64,000 bases of DNA from Longispora sp047121295 (GCF_047121295.1 NZ_CP139447.1:558001-622000); one strand, 5' to 3'; positions 1-7,866 are shown, numbered from the stretch's first letter. Translations and numbers: made by a program. The notes: generated by a model not told the origin, from the letters alone.

Positions 1-75
1 GGGGGTGCCGGCGGCCCGGCGGCGGAGTCGGGTGAGGAGCTGGTCCTCAAAACGCACAGAGAGAGGCGTAGACAT
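1..75 (-). CDS. Partial ribbon-helix-helix (CopG/antitoxin-like) protein, N-terminus only
   Basis: Reading right to left, an ATG at 75 opens 25 codons that run off the left edge. The peptide begins MSTPLSVRFEDQLLTRLRRR, with the alternating beta-strand (PLSVRFED) followed by a basic helix that is typical of the N-terminus of ribbon-helix-helix repressors and antitoxins. Directly upstream lie two identical CACTACA blocks (77-83 and 96-102), 19 bp apart, as expected for an autoregulatory operator. The toxin, if any, would lie outside the window. Only 25 residues are visible, so the family call is tentative. Seen: the ORF and the repeats. Inferred: DNA binding and an antitoxin role. Confidence 0.5.
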   Translation of the reverse strand, partial: MSTPLSVRFEDQLLTRLRRRAAGTP

Positions 76-76
76 G

Positions 77-102
77 CACTACACCGTAGCGCGTTCACTA
101 CA
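77..102. promoter_or_regulatory. Direct-repeat operator candidate upstream of the RHH gene
   Basis: CACTACA occurs at 77-83 and again at 96-102, a 19-bp period close to two helical turns, immediately upstream of the reverse-strand start codon at 75. RHH repressors commonly bind such paired sites in their own promoters; assignment to this gene is inference. Confidence 0.4.
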
Positions 103-194
103 GGGCTGACCACCCCTCGGGGCGTGAGTGAAGTCCGGTCCCGGCAGGTGGCACGGGGGAAGTCCCGGCCACTCCCCGGGACCCGGGGAACCAA

Positions 195-200
195 TAGGGT
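195..200 (+). promoter_or_regulatory. -10 box for acpS (leaderless)
   Basis: TAGGGT sits 7 nt before the acpS ATG at 208. The expected transcription start therefore coincides with the start codon, and no Shine-Dalgarno is seen. Confidence 0.4.
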
Positions 201-207
201 GAACGGC

Positions 208-582
208 ATGATTGTCGGGGTTGGGATAGACGTCGTCCTGGTCGAGCGGTTCACCGCGGCCCTGCACCGTACGCCGATGCTGGGCGAGCGGCTGTTCACC
301 GAATCGGAGCGGTTGACCTCCTCCGGCAACCCGCGCGCGCCCGAGTCCCTCGCCGCCCGGTTCGCGGCCAAGGAGGCCGTCGCGAAGGCGCTGGGCGCCC
401 CGAGCGGGCTGATGTGGCACGACTGCGAGATCGTCACCGACCCCGATGGCCGGCCGTGGCTGACCGTGTCGGGGACGGTGGCCGCCGCCGCGACGGCGCG
501 CGGGGTGGCCCGCTGGCACCTGTCGCTGTCCCACGACGGGGGGATCGCCTCCGCGATGGTCGTCGCGGAGGGGGAGCTGTGA
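208..582 (+). CDS. acpS: Holo-[acyl-carrier-protein] synthase AcpS
   Basis: Transfers the 4'-phosphopantetheine arm of CoA to a serine of apo-ACP, activating fatty acid synthesis; a small cytosolic trimeric enzyme. The 124-residue product starts MIVGVGIDVV, where the Asp of GIDVVLVERF is a metal/CoA ligand, and carries the second family motif in RFAAKEAVAKALG. The upstream frame is open, but the ATG at 208 gives the family's usual N-terminus and has a TAGGGT -10 box 7 nt before it. It is followed 70 bp later by nnrD, the usual actinobacterial order. Length and motifs are normal. Confidence 0.95.
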   Translation: MIVGVGIDVVLVERFTAALHRTPMLGERLFTESERLTSSGNPRAPESLAARFAAKEAVAKALGAPSGLMWHDCEIVTDPDGRPWLTVSGTVAAAATARGVARWHLSLSHDGGIASAMVVAEGEL

Positions 583-652
583 CCGGCCGGGCCGGCGCCG
601 CCGGGTCGGCGCCGCCGGCCCGACCCGCCGGGCGTCCTTCGGGCGGTCCCGC

Positions 653-2194
653 GTGAGGGGCGTCTGGGGGGTCGCGGAGGTGCGGGCCGCCGAGGCTCCG
701 TTGCTGGCCGCCGGGGCGCCGTTGATGGCCCGGGCCGCCGCCGGCCTCGCCCGGCACTGCGCGGAGCTGCTGCCCAGGGTTTACGGGTCCCGGGTCCTCC
801 TCCTCGTCGGTTCCGGCGACAACGGCGGGGACGCGCTGTTCGCGGGCGCGCTGCTGGCCCGGCGGGGCGCGCAGGTGTCGGCGCTGATGCTGGGCTCCCG
901 GCCGTCCGGCGCGCAGGAGGGCGGCGCCGGACCCGGCGCGGCTGGTCGTGGCGCGGAACCCGGCGCGGCTGGTGGCGGGGCCGGATCCGAGACGCGGAGT
1001 GCTGGCGGGGCCGGATCCGGGGCGCGGCGCGGTGGCGGCGAAGGCGGGGTCCGGGTGCACGAGGGCGGGCTGGCGGCGCTGCTGGCCGCCGGTGGCCGGG
1101 TCGTGACCGCCCCGGGCCGGCCCGACCTGGTCGTGGACGGGATCGTCGGCATCGGCGCGTCCGGCCCGCTGCGGGTCGAGCTGCCGGAGCTGCCGGACGT
1201 GCCCGTGGTGGCCGTGGACCTGCCGAGCGGGGTGGACGCCGACACCGGGGACGTGCCCGGCCGGGCGGTGCGGGCGCACAGCACCGTGACGTTCGGGGGC
1301 CTGAAGCCGGGGCTGGTGGTGGGCGAGGGTGCGCGGTACGTCGGGCGGGTCGAGGTGGTGGACATCGGGCTGACCCTGCCGCCGACGGACCTCAACATCC
1401 CCGACATCGAGGACATCCGCGACCGGTGGCCCCGGGCGCGCAGCTACGACGACAAGTACACCAGGGGCGTGGTCGGGGTCGCCGCCGGTTCGCGGCGGTA
1501 CCCGGGCGCCGGGGTGCTCGCCGTCGCCGGGGCCTCGGCGGGCCCGACCGGCTACATCCGGTACGCCGGCGCCGGGGCCTCCGCCGTGCGCGACCGGCAC
1601 CCGCACGTCGTCGTCACCGACCGGGTGTCCGACGCGGGCCGGGTGCAGGCCTGGGTGGTCGGCCCGGGCCTCAGCCTGGACTCGCCGGCCCAGGCGGACC
1701 TGCGCACGGCGATCGCCGAGCGGGTGCCGCTGTGCCTGGACGCCGACGCGCTGACCATGGTCTCGACCCACCCCGACTGGCTGGCCGACCGGGAGGAGCC
1801 GCTGGTGCTGACCCCGCACGACGGGGAGTATGAGCGGCTGGCCGGCGCGCCGCCCGGCCCGGACCGGGTGGCCGCCGCGCGGGGCCTGGCGCGGGCGATG
1901 AACGCCACGGTGCTGCTCAAGGGCCCCCGGACCGTCGTGGCGGCCCCGGACGGCCGGGCGTTCGTCAATCCGACGGGCACCCGGGCGCTGGCCACGGCCG
2001 GTACCGGGGACGTGCTCGCCGGGCTGCTGGGCTCGCTGCTGGCCGGCGGGGTGGAGCCGACGTGGGCGGCGGTGTGCGCGGCATATGTCCACGGGCTCGC
2101 CGGCCAGCGCGCGGCGCGGGGCGGCCCGGTGACGGCTTCCGACGTGGCCGGCGCGCTCCGGGAAGTGGTCGCCGACGTGCTCAGCTACGGTTAA
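653..2194 (+). CDS. nnrD: Bifunctional NAD(P)H-hydrate epimerase / ADP-dependent dehydratase
   Basis: Repairs damaged NAD(P)HX: the N-terminal YjeF_N domain epimerises the R and S forms and the C-terminal YjeF_C (ribokinase-like) domain dehydrates S-NAD(P)HX with ADP. The GTG start gives MRGVWGVAEVRAAEAPLL, the standard N-terminus. Visible motifs are GSGDNGGDALFAG in the epimerase, DLPSGVDADTG, LTPHDGEYERLAG, and NPTGTRALATAGTGDVLAG near the C-terminus. About 45 extra Gly/Ala-rich residues, encoded by degenerate DNA repeats around 901-1045, interrupt the epimerase domain between the LMLGS strand and the VRVHEGG segment. The insert is expected to be a surface loop that does not destroy the Rossmann core. 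alr follows after 4 bp. Confidence 0.93.
   Translation: MRGVWGVAEVRAAEAPLLAAGAPLMARAAAGLARHCAELLPRVYGSRVLLLVGSGDNGGDALFAGALLARRGAQVSALMLGSRPSGAQEGGAGPGAAGRGAEPGAAGGGAGSETRSAGGAGSGARRGGGEGGVRVHEGGLAALLAAGGRVVTAPGRPDLVVDGIVGIGASGPLRVELPELPDVPVVAVDLPSGVDADTGDVPGRAVRAHSTVTFGGLKPGLVVGEGARYVGRVEVVDIGLTLPPTDLNIPDIEDIRDRWPRARSYDDKYTRGVVGVAAGSRRYPGAGVLAVAGASAGPTGYIRYAGAGASAVRDRHPHVVVTDRVSDAGRVQAWVVGPGLSLDSPAQADLRTAIAERVPLCLDADALTMVSTHPDWLADREEPLVLTPHDGEYERLAGAPPGPDRVAAARGLARAMNATVLLKGPRTVVAAPDGRAFVNPTGTRALATAGTGDVLAGLLGSLLAGGVEPTWAAVCAAYVHGLAGQRAARGGPVTASDVAGALREVVADVLSYG
901..1045. repeat. Degenerate G/C-rich repeats inside nnrD
   Basis: ACCCGGCGCGGCTGGT occurs at 931-946 and 958-973, and GGCGGGGCCGGATCCG at 974-989 and 1004-1019. 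The repeats encode a low-complexity Gly/Ala/Ser insert in the epimerase domain and look like an in-frame slippage expansion. Confidence 0.7.
2186..2191 (+). promoter_or_regulatory. -10 box for alr (leaderless)
   Basis: TACGGT overlaps the last codons of nnrD and lies 7 nt before the alr ATG. It suggests that alr has its own leaderless promoter as well as read-through from nnrD. Confidence 0.35.
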
Positions 2195-2198
2195 CAGC

Positions 2199-3308
2199 AT
2201 GTGGCAGGCCGAGGCGAGCATCGAGTTGGGCGCGATCCGGGCCAACGTGGCGCGGGTGTGCTCCGGCACGTCGGCTGAGGTCATGGCGGTCGTGAAAGCC
2301 GACGGGTACGGGCACGGGGCGGTCCCGGTGGCCCGCGCCGCCCTGGAGGCGGGCGCGACCCGGCTGGGCGTCGCCACCCTGTCCGAGGCCCTGGAGCTGC
2401 GGGACGCGGGCGTCACGGCGCCGGTGCTGGCCTGGCTGCTAGCCCCCGGTCAGCCCCGCGAGCAGGCCGTCGCCGCCGACGTGGACCTGTCGGCCGCGTC
2501 GCTGACCGAGCTGGCCGAGGTGACCGCCGGGGCCATGACCGCCGGCCGGACGGCCCGCCTGCACCTGAAGATCGACACCGGGCTGGGTCGCAACGGGGCG
2601 CAGCCGCGCGACTGGCTGGAGCTCGTGGAGGCCGCCGCGAAGGCCGAGGCCACCGGGTTCGTCGAGGTGGTCGGCGTGTGGAGCCACTTCGCCTGCTCCG
2701 ACGAGACCGAGCACCCCGCGAATGATGCGCAGCTCGAACGATTCCACTGGGCACTCGACGTGGCGGCCACCGCCGGCCTGCGCCCCAGCCAGCGGCACAT
2801 GGCCAACTCGGCGGCCATCCTGACCAGGCCCGACAGCCATTTCGACGTGGTACGGCTCGGGGTCGCGATGTACGGGCTCACCCCCATCCCGGGCCGGGAC
2901 TTCGGGCTCCGGCCCGCGATGACCGTGCGCGCCCGGGTCGCCCTGACCAAGCGGGTGCCGGCCGGCCACGGCGTCTCCTACGGGCTGACCTACACCGCGC
3001 CGGCCGAGACGACGCTGGCGCTGGTACCCGTCGGATATTTCGACGGGTTGCCGCGGGCTGCGTCCAATGTCGGCCCGGTGCAGCTCGGCGGGGTCCGGCG
3101 CACGATCGCCGGCCGGGTCGCGATGGACCAGTTCGTGGTCGACTGCGGTGACGACGACGTGCACGCCGGGGACACCGCCATCCTGTTCGGGCCGGGCGAC
3201 GACGGCGAGCCGACCGCCGACGACTGGGCCGAGGTCCTGCACACGATCAACTACGAGGTGCTGACCAGCTTCGGCAGCCAGCGCCGCATCCCCCGGGTGT
3301 ACAGGTGA
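2199..3308 (+). CDS. alr: Alanine racemase
   Basis: PLP-dependent interconversion of L- and D-alanine, supplying D-Ala for peptidoglycan. The 369-residue product has the PLP lysine at K33 in VVKADGYGHG, the catalytic tyrosine region VSYGLTY, the HFACSDE segment, and the C-terminal GRVAMDQFVVD block. These give the full TIM-barrel plus beta-domain layout. The ATG start is 4 bp after nnrD, with a TACGGT box 7 nt upstream. Next comes a membrane-anchored hydrolase after a 169-bp gap. Nothing unusual in length or active-site residues. Confidence 0.96.
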   Translation: MWQAEASIELGAIRANVARVCSGTSAEVMAVVKADGYGHGAVPVARAALEAGATRLGVATLSEALELRDAGVTAPVLAWLLAPGQPREQAVAADVDLSAASLTELAEVTAGAMTAGRTARLHLKIDTGLGRNGAQPRDWLELVEAAAKAEATGFVEVVGVWSHFACSDETEHPANDAQLERFHWALDVAATAGLRPSQRHMANSAAILTRPDSHFDVVRLGVAMYGLTPIPGRDFGLRPAMTVRARVALTKRVPAGHGVSYGLTYTAPAETTLALVPVGYFDGLPRAASNVGPVQLGGVRRTIAGRVAMDQFVVDCGDDDVHAGDTAILFGPGDDGEPTADDWAEVLHTINYEVLTSFGSQRRIPRVYR

Positions 3309-3329
3309 CCCCGCGCGACCCGGCAGCGC

Positions 3330-3477
3330 CGCGCCTGCCGGCCGTCCCCTGTGGGCCGCCCACCGGCGCCCGGACCGCCGGGGCACCCACCCGCGCCGCC
3401 CGGGCCACCGCAACGCCCGCCCGCGCCGCCCGGATCACCCGGGCATCCGGCCCCGCCCGCACCGCCGGAGCCCCCGC
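3330..3477. repeat. Low-complexity C/G repeats between alr and the hydrolase gene
   Basis: The gap holds imperfect reiterations of a C-rich unit (variants of CCGCGCCGCCCGG and CACCGCCGG). No coding signal or clear promoter is visible. It resembles the degenerate repeats in nnrD and at 28952-29045. Confidence 0.4.
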
Positions 3478-4545
3478 GTGAGCACGAAGAAGAAGGTCGG
3501 CGTCATCGGCGCCCTGCTCGGCGTGGCCGCCGCCGGCGTCGCCGCCGGGGTGGCCGCCGAAAGGGTCCTGGTCCGCCGGACCCGGCGGATCGCCGAGGAC
3601 CCGTGCGCGGCCGAGCCGTTCGACCGGCTGCCGTTCGACGAGCAGCGCACGATCGTCACCGAGGACGACGTCGACATCTACGTGGAGATCTGCGCGCCGG
3701 ACAAGCCCCGCAAGGGCGAGCCGACGCTGGTCTTCGTGCACGGCTTCTGCCTGGACATGGGCACGTTCCACTTCCAGCGCCGGGCGCTGTGGCGGCGGTA
3801 CCGGATGGTGTTCTTCGACCAGCCCGGCCACGGCCGCTCGGGTCGGCTCGCGGCCGGCGACTACGACCTGGCCGCCCTGGCCGCGACCCTGCGCCGGGTG
3901 CTCGAGGAGACCGCGCCGACCGGCCCGGTCGTGCTCGTCGGGCACTCGATGGGCGCGATGGCCGTGATGGCGCTGGCCGAGCGGTGGCCGGAGCTGATCC
4001 GGAAGCGGATCGTCGGCGTCGCCCTGATCAACACGTCGTCCGGGAGGCTCGACGAGGTGACGTTCGGGCTGCCGGCGCTGCTCGGGGTGCTCCGCAAGCC
4101 GATCCTGCCGGTGATCTCGACGGCCGGCCGGCTGACCCCGGGCGCGATCGACAAGGCCCGCCGGGCGTCGACGGACCTGTTCTGGCTGCTGACGAGGAAG
4201 TACGGCTTCGGCAGCGCCAAGCCCAGCCCGGCCCTGGTCTCCTATGTGGAGCGGATGATCTCGCGCACCTCGGTGGAGATCATCGCCGGGTACCTCAAGA
4301 CGCTGATGAGCCATTCCCGGGCCGAGGCGCTGGTGGCCTTCGCCGACAAGGAGGTGCTGGTCGTCGCGGGGGACAAGGACCTGTTCACGCCGCGTACGCA
4401 CGGCGAGGAGATCGTCCGGCTGCTGCCGCACGCCGAGTTCGTGCCGATCGCCGACGGCGGGCACCTGGCGCTCCTGGAGCACCCGGTGCCGGTCACCGAG
4501 GCCCTGACCGGGCTGCTGGGCCGGGTGTCGCGGCGTGCACGGTGA
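3478..4545 (+). CDS. Membrane-anchored alpha/beta-hydrolase
   Basis: The 355-residue protein has an N-terminal hydrophobic segment after three lysines (about residues 7-30), then an alpha/beta-hydrolase fold. Visible are the oxyanion strand LVFVHGFC, the nucleophile elbow GHSMG with Ser157, the acid region VVAGDKDLFTP, and the catalytic histidine in ADGGHLALLEHP. The substrate cannot be told from sequence; lipase/esterase or proline-iminopeptidase-like activity is possible. It is conserved between alr and the tsaE/tsaB genes in related actinomycetes. The GTG start is used, and the 3' end overlaps the next gene by 11 bp, so translation is probably coupled. Confidence 0.85.
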   Translation: MSTKKKVGVIGALLGVAAAGVAAGVAAERVLVRRTRRIAEDPCAAEPFDRLPFDEQRTIVTEDDVDIYVEICAPDKPRKGEPTLVFVHGFCLDMGTFHFQRRALWRRYRMVFFDQPGHGRSGRLAAGDYDLAALAATLRRVLEETAPTGPVVLVGHSMGAMAVMALAERWPELIRKRIVGVALINTSSGRLDEVTFGLPALLGVLRKPILPVISTAGRLTPGAIDKARRASTDLFWLLTRKYGFGSAKPSPALVSYVERMISRTSVEIIAGYLKTLMSHSRAEALVAFADKEVLVVAGDKDLFTPRTHGEEIVRLLPHAEFVPIADGGHLALLEHPVPVTEALTGLLGRVSRRAR

Positions 4546-5107
4546 CTGGGACGACCTGACGGCCCGGATCAGGACCTGTGTCCTGTGCAAGGACCTGGTG
4601 GCCTCCCGCAACACCGTGGTCCCCGGCGAGCCGGGCATGTTCACCCGCCGGCTGGCCGTGGTCGGCGAGGCCCCGGGGGCCCAGGAGGACGCGGCCGGCC
4701 GGCCGTTCGTCGGCCTGGCCGGGCAGCTCCTCGACCAGCTGCTCGCCGACGCCGGCCTGGCCCGGCACGAGACGGCGGTACTGAGCGCGATCAAGTGCCG
4801 GCCGCCGGGCAACCGCACGCCCCGGGCGACGGAGGTGGCCAACTGCCGGCCCTGGTTGCAGGCCCAACTGGACCTGCTCAACCCCCGCCTGGTGGTCGCG
4901 CTGGGGCTGACCGCGGCGACATGGTTCCTCGGGCCCAGGACTACCCTGGCGGGGGTGCGTGGCGTGGTGCACGAGGTCGACGGGCGTTCGGTCGTCGCGA
5001 CGTACCACCCGTCGGCGGCCATCCGGTTCGGCCCGAACGGCAAGCCCCTCGCCGCGCTCCGAGACGACCTGGCCCTGGCCGCCCGACTGCTGGGAGACGC
5101 ACTGTGA
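4535..5107 (+). CDS. Family 4 (Fe-S) uracil-DNA glycosylase
   Basis: Excises uracil from DNA to start base-excision repair. The 190-residue product has the four cysteines of the [4Fe-4S] cluster at C15, C18, C88 and C104 (CVLC, IKCRPPGNR, ANCRPW). It also has motif 1 as GEAPGAQED and the C-terminal catalytic-loop motif TYHPSA with H158. Length fits the UdgA/family 4 type. The GTG start lies inside the upstream hydrolase gene, and the stop overlaps the tsaE start (GTGA), indicating one operon. Confidence 0.9.
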   Translation: MHGDWDDLTARIRTCVLCKDLVASRNTVVPGEPGMFTRRLAVVGEAPGAQEDAAGRPFVGLAGQLLDQLLADAGLARHETAVLSAIKCRPPGNRTPRATEVANCRPWLQAQLDLLNPRLVVALGLTAATWFLGPRTTLAGVRGVVHEVDGRSVVATYHPSAAIRFGPNGKPLAALRDDLALAARLLGDAL

Positions 5108-5571
5108 GCGACCACATCCTGGTGAAGCTGCCGACCGTGGACGACACCCGGGCGTTCGGCGTCCGGCTCGCCCTCTACCTGCGCCCCGGCGACCTGCTGG
5201 TGCTCACCGGCCCGCTGGGCGCGGGGAAGACGGCGCTGGCGCAGGGGATCGGTACCGGGCTCGGCGTGACCGGCGCGGTGACCAGCCCGACGTTCGTGAT
5301 CGCCCGGGTGCACCCGGGCGAGCTGCCGATGGTGCACGTGGACGCCTACCGGCTCGGCTCCATCGGCGAGGTGGACGACCTCGACCTCGACGCCACCGCG
5401 GAGGAGGCGGTCACCGTCGTCGAGTGGGGACACGGGCTGGTGGAGCGGATGGTCGAGGAATACCTGGAGATCCGGATCGACCGGCTCGACGACGACACCC
5501 GGATCGTGACGCTGGAGCCGCACGGCGACTCCTGGACGGAGAGGCTGACCAGTGCTGACCTTGGTGATTGA
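5104..5571 (+). CDS. tsaE: tRNA t6A synthesis ATPase TsaE
   Basis: P-loop ATPase of the TsaB-TsaD-TsaE complex that makes N6-threonylcarbamoyladenosine at A37 of ANN-decoding tRNAs. The 155-residue protein has a Walker A GPLGAGKTALAQGIG, the switch region TSPTFVIARVH, HVDAYRL, and the conserved VEWG motif. The GTG start overlaps the upstream stop by 4 bp, and the 3' end overlaps tsaB by 20 bp, a tightly coupled operon. Confidence 0.95.
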   Translation: MSDHILVKLPTVDDTRAFGVRLALYLRPGDLLVLTGPLGAGKTALAQGIGTGLGVTGAVTSPTFVIARVHPGELPMVHVDAYRLGSIGEVDDLDLDATAEEAVTVVEWGHGLVERMVEEYLEIRIDRLDDDTRIVTLEPHGDSWTERLTSADLGD

Positions 5572-6193
5572 CACGGCGACCCCGGCGGTGACGGCCGGCG
5601 TGCTCGAGGTCGGGGAGTCGGTGACCGTGCTGGCCGAGAAGGTCACGGTCAACGGCAAGGCGCACGGCGAGCTGCTCGCACCGTCGATCCGGCTGGCGCT
5701 GACCGAGGCCGGGTTCGTGACGAAGGACCTGAGGGCGATCGTGGCCGGGGTGGGCCCGGGGCCCTTCACCGGGCTGCGGGTCGGGCTGGTCACGGCCACG
5801 GCCCTCGGGCACGCCCTGGGCATCCCGACGTATGCCGTCGGCACCCTCGACGCGCTGGGCTACGGCACCGTCGGCCGGCTGCTGGTGGCGACTGACGCGC
5901 GCCGCAAAGAGCTCTACTTCGGGGTGTACGCCGACGGCGTCCCGGTCTCCGGCCCCTCCGTCGCGAAGCCGGCCGACATCACCGGCGACTACGAGGCGGC
6001 CGTGGGGGCGGGGGCGCACCTGTACCCGCTGGGCGTGCCGGTGCTCGACGAGCCGGTGTACCCGTCGGTGCTAGCGTTCGGGGAGCTGGCCGCCGAGCGG
6101 ATCCGGTCCGGGGCACCGGATGAGAAGCTGACGCCGCTCTACCTGCGCCGGCCGGACGCGGTGCCGCCGGGCGCGCCCAAAGCCCCGCGCTAG
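5552..6193 (+). CDS. tsaB: tRNA t6A synthesis protein TsaB
   Basis: Inactive ASKHA-fold partner of TsaD in t6A synthesis. The 213-residue protein starts LTLVIDTATPAVTAGVL, has the GVGPGPFTGLRVGL loop, and lacks the metal-binding HxxxH of TsaD, as expected. Start is GTG, 20 bp inside tsaE. In most actinomycetes rimI and tsaD follow on the same strand; here rimI lies downstream on the opposite strand and tsaD is missing from the window. Confidence 0.94.
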   Translation: MLTLVIDTATPAVTAGVLEVGESVTVLAEKVTVNGKAHGELLAPSIRLALTEAGFVTKDLRAIVAGVGPGPFTGLRVGLVTATALGHALGIPTYAVGTLDALGYGTVGRLLVATDARRKELYFGVYADGVPVSGPSVAKPADITGDYEAAVGAGAHLYPLGVPVLDEPVYPSVLAFGELAAERIRSGAPDEKLTPLYLRRPDAVPPGAPKAPR

Positions 6194-6210
6194 AGGCCCG
6201 CCCCGGACAA

Positions 6211-6257
6211 CCGATGGAAACCGGGTCGGGCGCTGCCGTAACCCTCTGATGTTCTTA
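6211..6257 (-). repeat. Dispersed intergenic element, copy A
   Basis: Read on the reverse strand this begins GGTTACGGC and continues ACCCGGTTTCCATCGG to a GGGGC end. It lies between convergent tsaB and the small reverse gene, touching the stop codon of the latter. One of eight related copies in the window; see findings. Confidence 0.75.
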
Positions 6258-6521
6258 GAATTCGACCGGGGTGAAGTCCCACGAGTGCGGTGGGCGGGCC
6301 ACCAGTCGGGCCGGCGGGCTCGGCAACGGGGCGGGCAGGCCCCGCCACCGCGACAGCCAGACGATCCGGTCGTCGGTGGAGCTGAACACCTCACTGTCCA
6401 GATGGGATGGATGGTGCTCGACGTTGGGGACGGCGTACTCACAGATCCAGGCCAGCAGCTCCTCGAACCCCTCGGGGTCGGCCCTGACCTCCCACATGCG
6501 CACCATCACGTCTGTTGACAC
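6255..6521 (-). CDS. Conserved small protein, possibly antibiotic-monooxygenase (ABM)-like fold
   Basis: 88 residues from a GTG start that overlaps the rimI stop by 1 nt (TAGTG). It begins MSTDVMVRMWEVRADPEGFE and includes HSEVF-like and RIVWLSRW strands. The pattern (VRMWEV strand, amphipathic helix, then SEVF and VWLSRW strands) fits a small dimeric alpha/beta barrel, but no catalytic motif is recognisable. It is translationally coupled to rimI. Function unknown; the fold call is inference. Confidence 0.6.
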   Translation of the reverse strand: MSTDVMVRMWEVRADPEGFEELLAWICEYAVPNVEHHPSHLDSEVFSSTDDRIVWLSRWRGLPAPLPSPPARLVARPPHSWDFTPVEF

Positions 6522-6949
6522 TAGGGCCGCCCCCTCAGCATGACCAGAGCGTCTTTGCCGCTCGGCTGGTAGTAGCGTTTCCGGACCCCGATGATCTCGA
6601 AGCCGTACTTCGCGTAGAGGTGCTGGGCCGGGTTGTCGGAGGCGACCTCCAGGCCGACGGTCCGGTCGCCGGCCGCCGCGAGCAGGTCCTCCAGCAGCAG
6701 GCGGCCGATCCCCCTGCCCTGGTCCGCCGCCCGGACGGCGATGTTCTGCACCCAGGCCTCGGTGTCGTCGACGACGGCCAGGCCGGCGTACCCGATCAGC
6801 TCGCCGTCCTCGACCGCCGCCACGTAGTGGTGGCCCTCGTCCAGCTCGCTCTGCACCATCCACCGGGTCCAGGCCTCCCGGCCGAACAGGTCCTTCTCGA
6901 TGGCCAGGACCGCCGGGACGTGCTCGCGGGTGAGCGGTTCGAGTTTCAC
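6521..6949 (-). CDS. rimI: GNAT N-acetyltransferase, RimI (ribosomal protein bS18 alanine acetyltransferase)
   Basis: The 142-residue GNAT protein starts MKLEPLTREHVPAVLAIEKD. It has the RimI-like AWTRWMVQSEL segment, the acetyl-CoA loop in QGRGIGRLLLEDLL, and the C-terminal NPAQHLYAKYGFEIIGVRKRYY block characteristic of RimI. GTG start, 2 bp after the oxidoreductase stop, so the reverse genes form one operon. Position next to tsaB supports RimI, but the opposite orientation and absent tsaD indicate a local rearrangement. Confidence 0.87.
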   Translation of the reverse strand: MKLEPLTREHVPAVLAIEKDLFGREAWTRWMVQSELDEGHHYVAAVEDGELIGYAGLAVVDDTEAWVQNIAVRAADQGRGIGRLLLEDLLAAAGDRTVGLEVASDNPAQHLYAKYGFEIIGVRKRYYQPSGKDALVMLRGRP

Positions 6950-6951
6950 CC

Positions 6952-7866
6952 TCAGATCGTAAGCACCACCTTGCCCCGGGTCCGGCCGGTGGCCACCAGG
7001 TCGTGCGCGCGGGTCACGTCCTCCAGCGGCAGGGTCTCGGCCACCTCGACCCGCAACTCGCCCGCGTCGACCAGCGCGTTGAACCGGCGCAGCCCGGGCC
7101 CGTCGGGAACCACCAGGTGCGCGGTGGCCCGGACCCCGGCCTGCTTGGCGGCCTCGGCCATCTCGGCGGACAGGCCGGCCGGCAGGGTGACCAGGATGCC
7201 GCCGGGCTGCAACGCCGCGACGAGGGCCGGGTCGTTCATGCCGTCGAGGACCACGTCGACCGCGATCCGGTCCAGCCACCCCGGCTCCGTGTAGTCGACC
7301 GGCTCGTCCACGCCGATCGAGCGGAGGAAGTCGTGGTTGGCGGCCCGGGCGGTGCCGGTGACGTGCGCGCCCCGGGCCTTCGCGAGCTGGACCGCCAGGT
7401 GACCGACCCCGCCGGCGGCGGCGTGCACGAGCACCCGGGTGCCGGCGGTGACCCCGGCCAGGTCCAGGGCCTGGAGCGCGGTGAGGCCGGCCAGCGGCAG
7501 CGCGGCGGCGGCGACGTGGTCGAGCCCGGCCGGCTTGGCGGCGATGGCGTCGACCGGCGCGGTGACGTACTCCGCGTACCCGCCGACCAGGTCCGGGAAC
7601 CGGGGCATGCCGTAGACCTCGTCGCCGGGCGCGAACGCGGTGACCCCCTCGCCGACGGCCTCGACGGTGCCCGAGACGTCCCAGCCCCACACGTACGGGC
7701 CGTCGTGGAACCAGTCGGGGATGTAGCCGGCGTGCGCCTTCCAGTCCACCGGGTTCACCCCGGCCGCCGCCACCCTGATCAGCACCTCGCCGGCGCCGGG
7801 GGTGGGGACCGGCAGGTCCACCAGGGTGATCGGTTCGCCGTACTTCGGGGCCTGCATCGCACGCAT
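6952..7866 (-). CDS. NADPH-dependent quinone oxidoreductase-like (zinc-less MDR family)
   Basis: 304-residue medium-chain dehydrogenase/reductase. The N-terminal GroES-like fold includes PVPTPGAGEVLIRVAAAGVN and WDVSGTVEAVGEGV. The nucleotide-binding domain has AAAGGVGHLAVQLAK. The zinc ligands of alcohol dehydrogenases are absent, as in zeta-crystallin/QOR enzymes that reduce quinones or enones with NADPH. ATG start with a GAGGAG Shine-Dalgarno. It is divergent from an HxlR/DUF24 regulator across an 83-bp gap, the arrangement of qor2-qorR in Corynebacterium, so induction by quinone or electrophile stress is likely. Confidence 0.88.
   Translation of the reverse strand: MRAMQAPKYGEPITLVDLPVPTPGAGEVLIRVAAAGVNPVDWKAHAGYIPDWFHDGPYVWGWDVSGTVEAVGEGVTAFAPGDEVYGMPRFPDLVGGYAEYVTAPVDAIAAKPAGLDHVAAAALPLAGLTALQALDLAGVTAGTRVLVHAAAGGVGHLAVQLAKARGAHVTGTARAANHDFLRSIGVDEPVDYTEPGWLDRIAVDVVLDGMNDPALVAALQPGGILVTLPAGLSAEMAEAAKQAGVRATAHLVVPDGPGLRRFNALVDAGELRVEVAETLPLEDVTRAHDLVATGRTRGKVVLTI

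Noticed and set aside
434..2416. Very long open frame on the reverse strand opposite acpS/nnrD, and similar long antisense frames elsewhere (for example 20552-23695 and 45111-47426)
   Set aside because: Their translations are Arg/Pro/Gly/His-rich with no domain, they mirror the codon bias of the real genes, and they lack starts with ribosome sites. These are shadow frames typical of high-GC DNA.
6211..6257. Interpretation of the dispersed element as a riboswitch aptamer
   Set aside because: The copies are mostly downstream of stop codons in convergent gaps and associate with unrelated genes, which does not suit a metabolite riboswitch.
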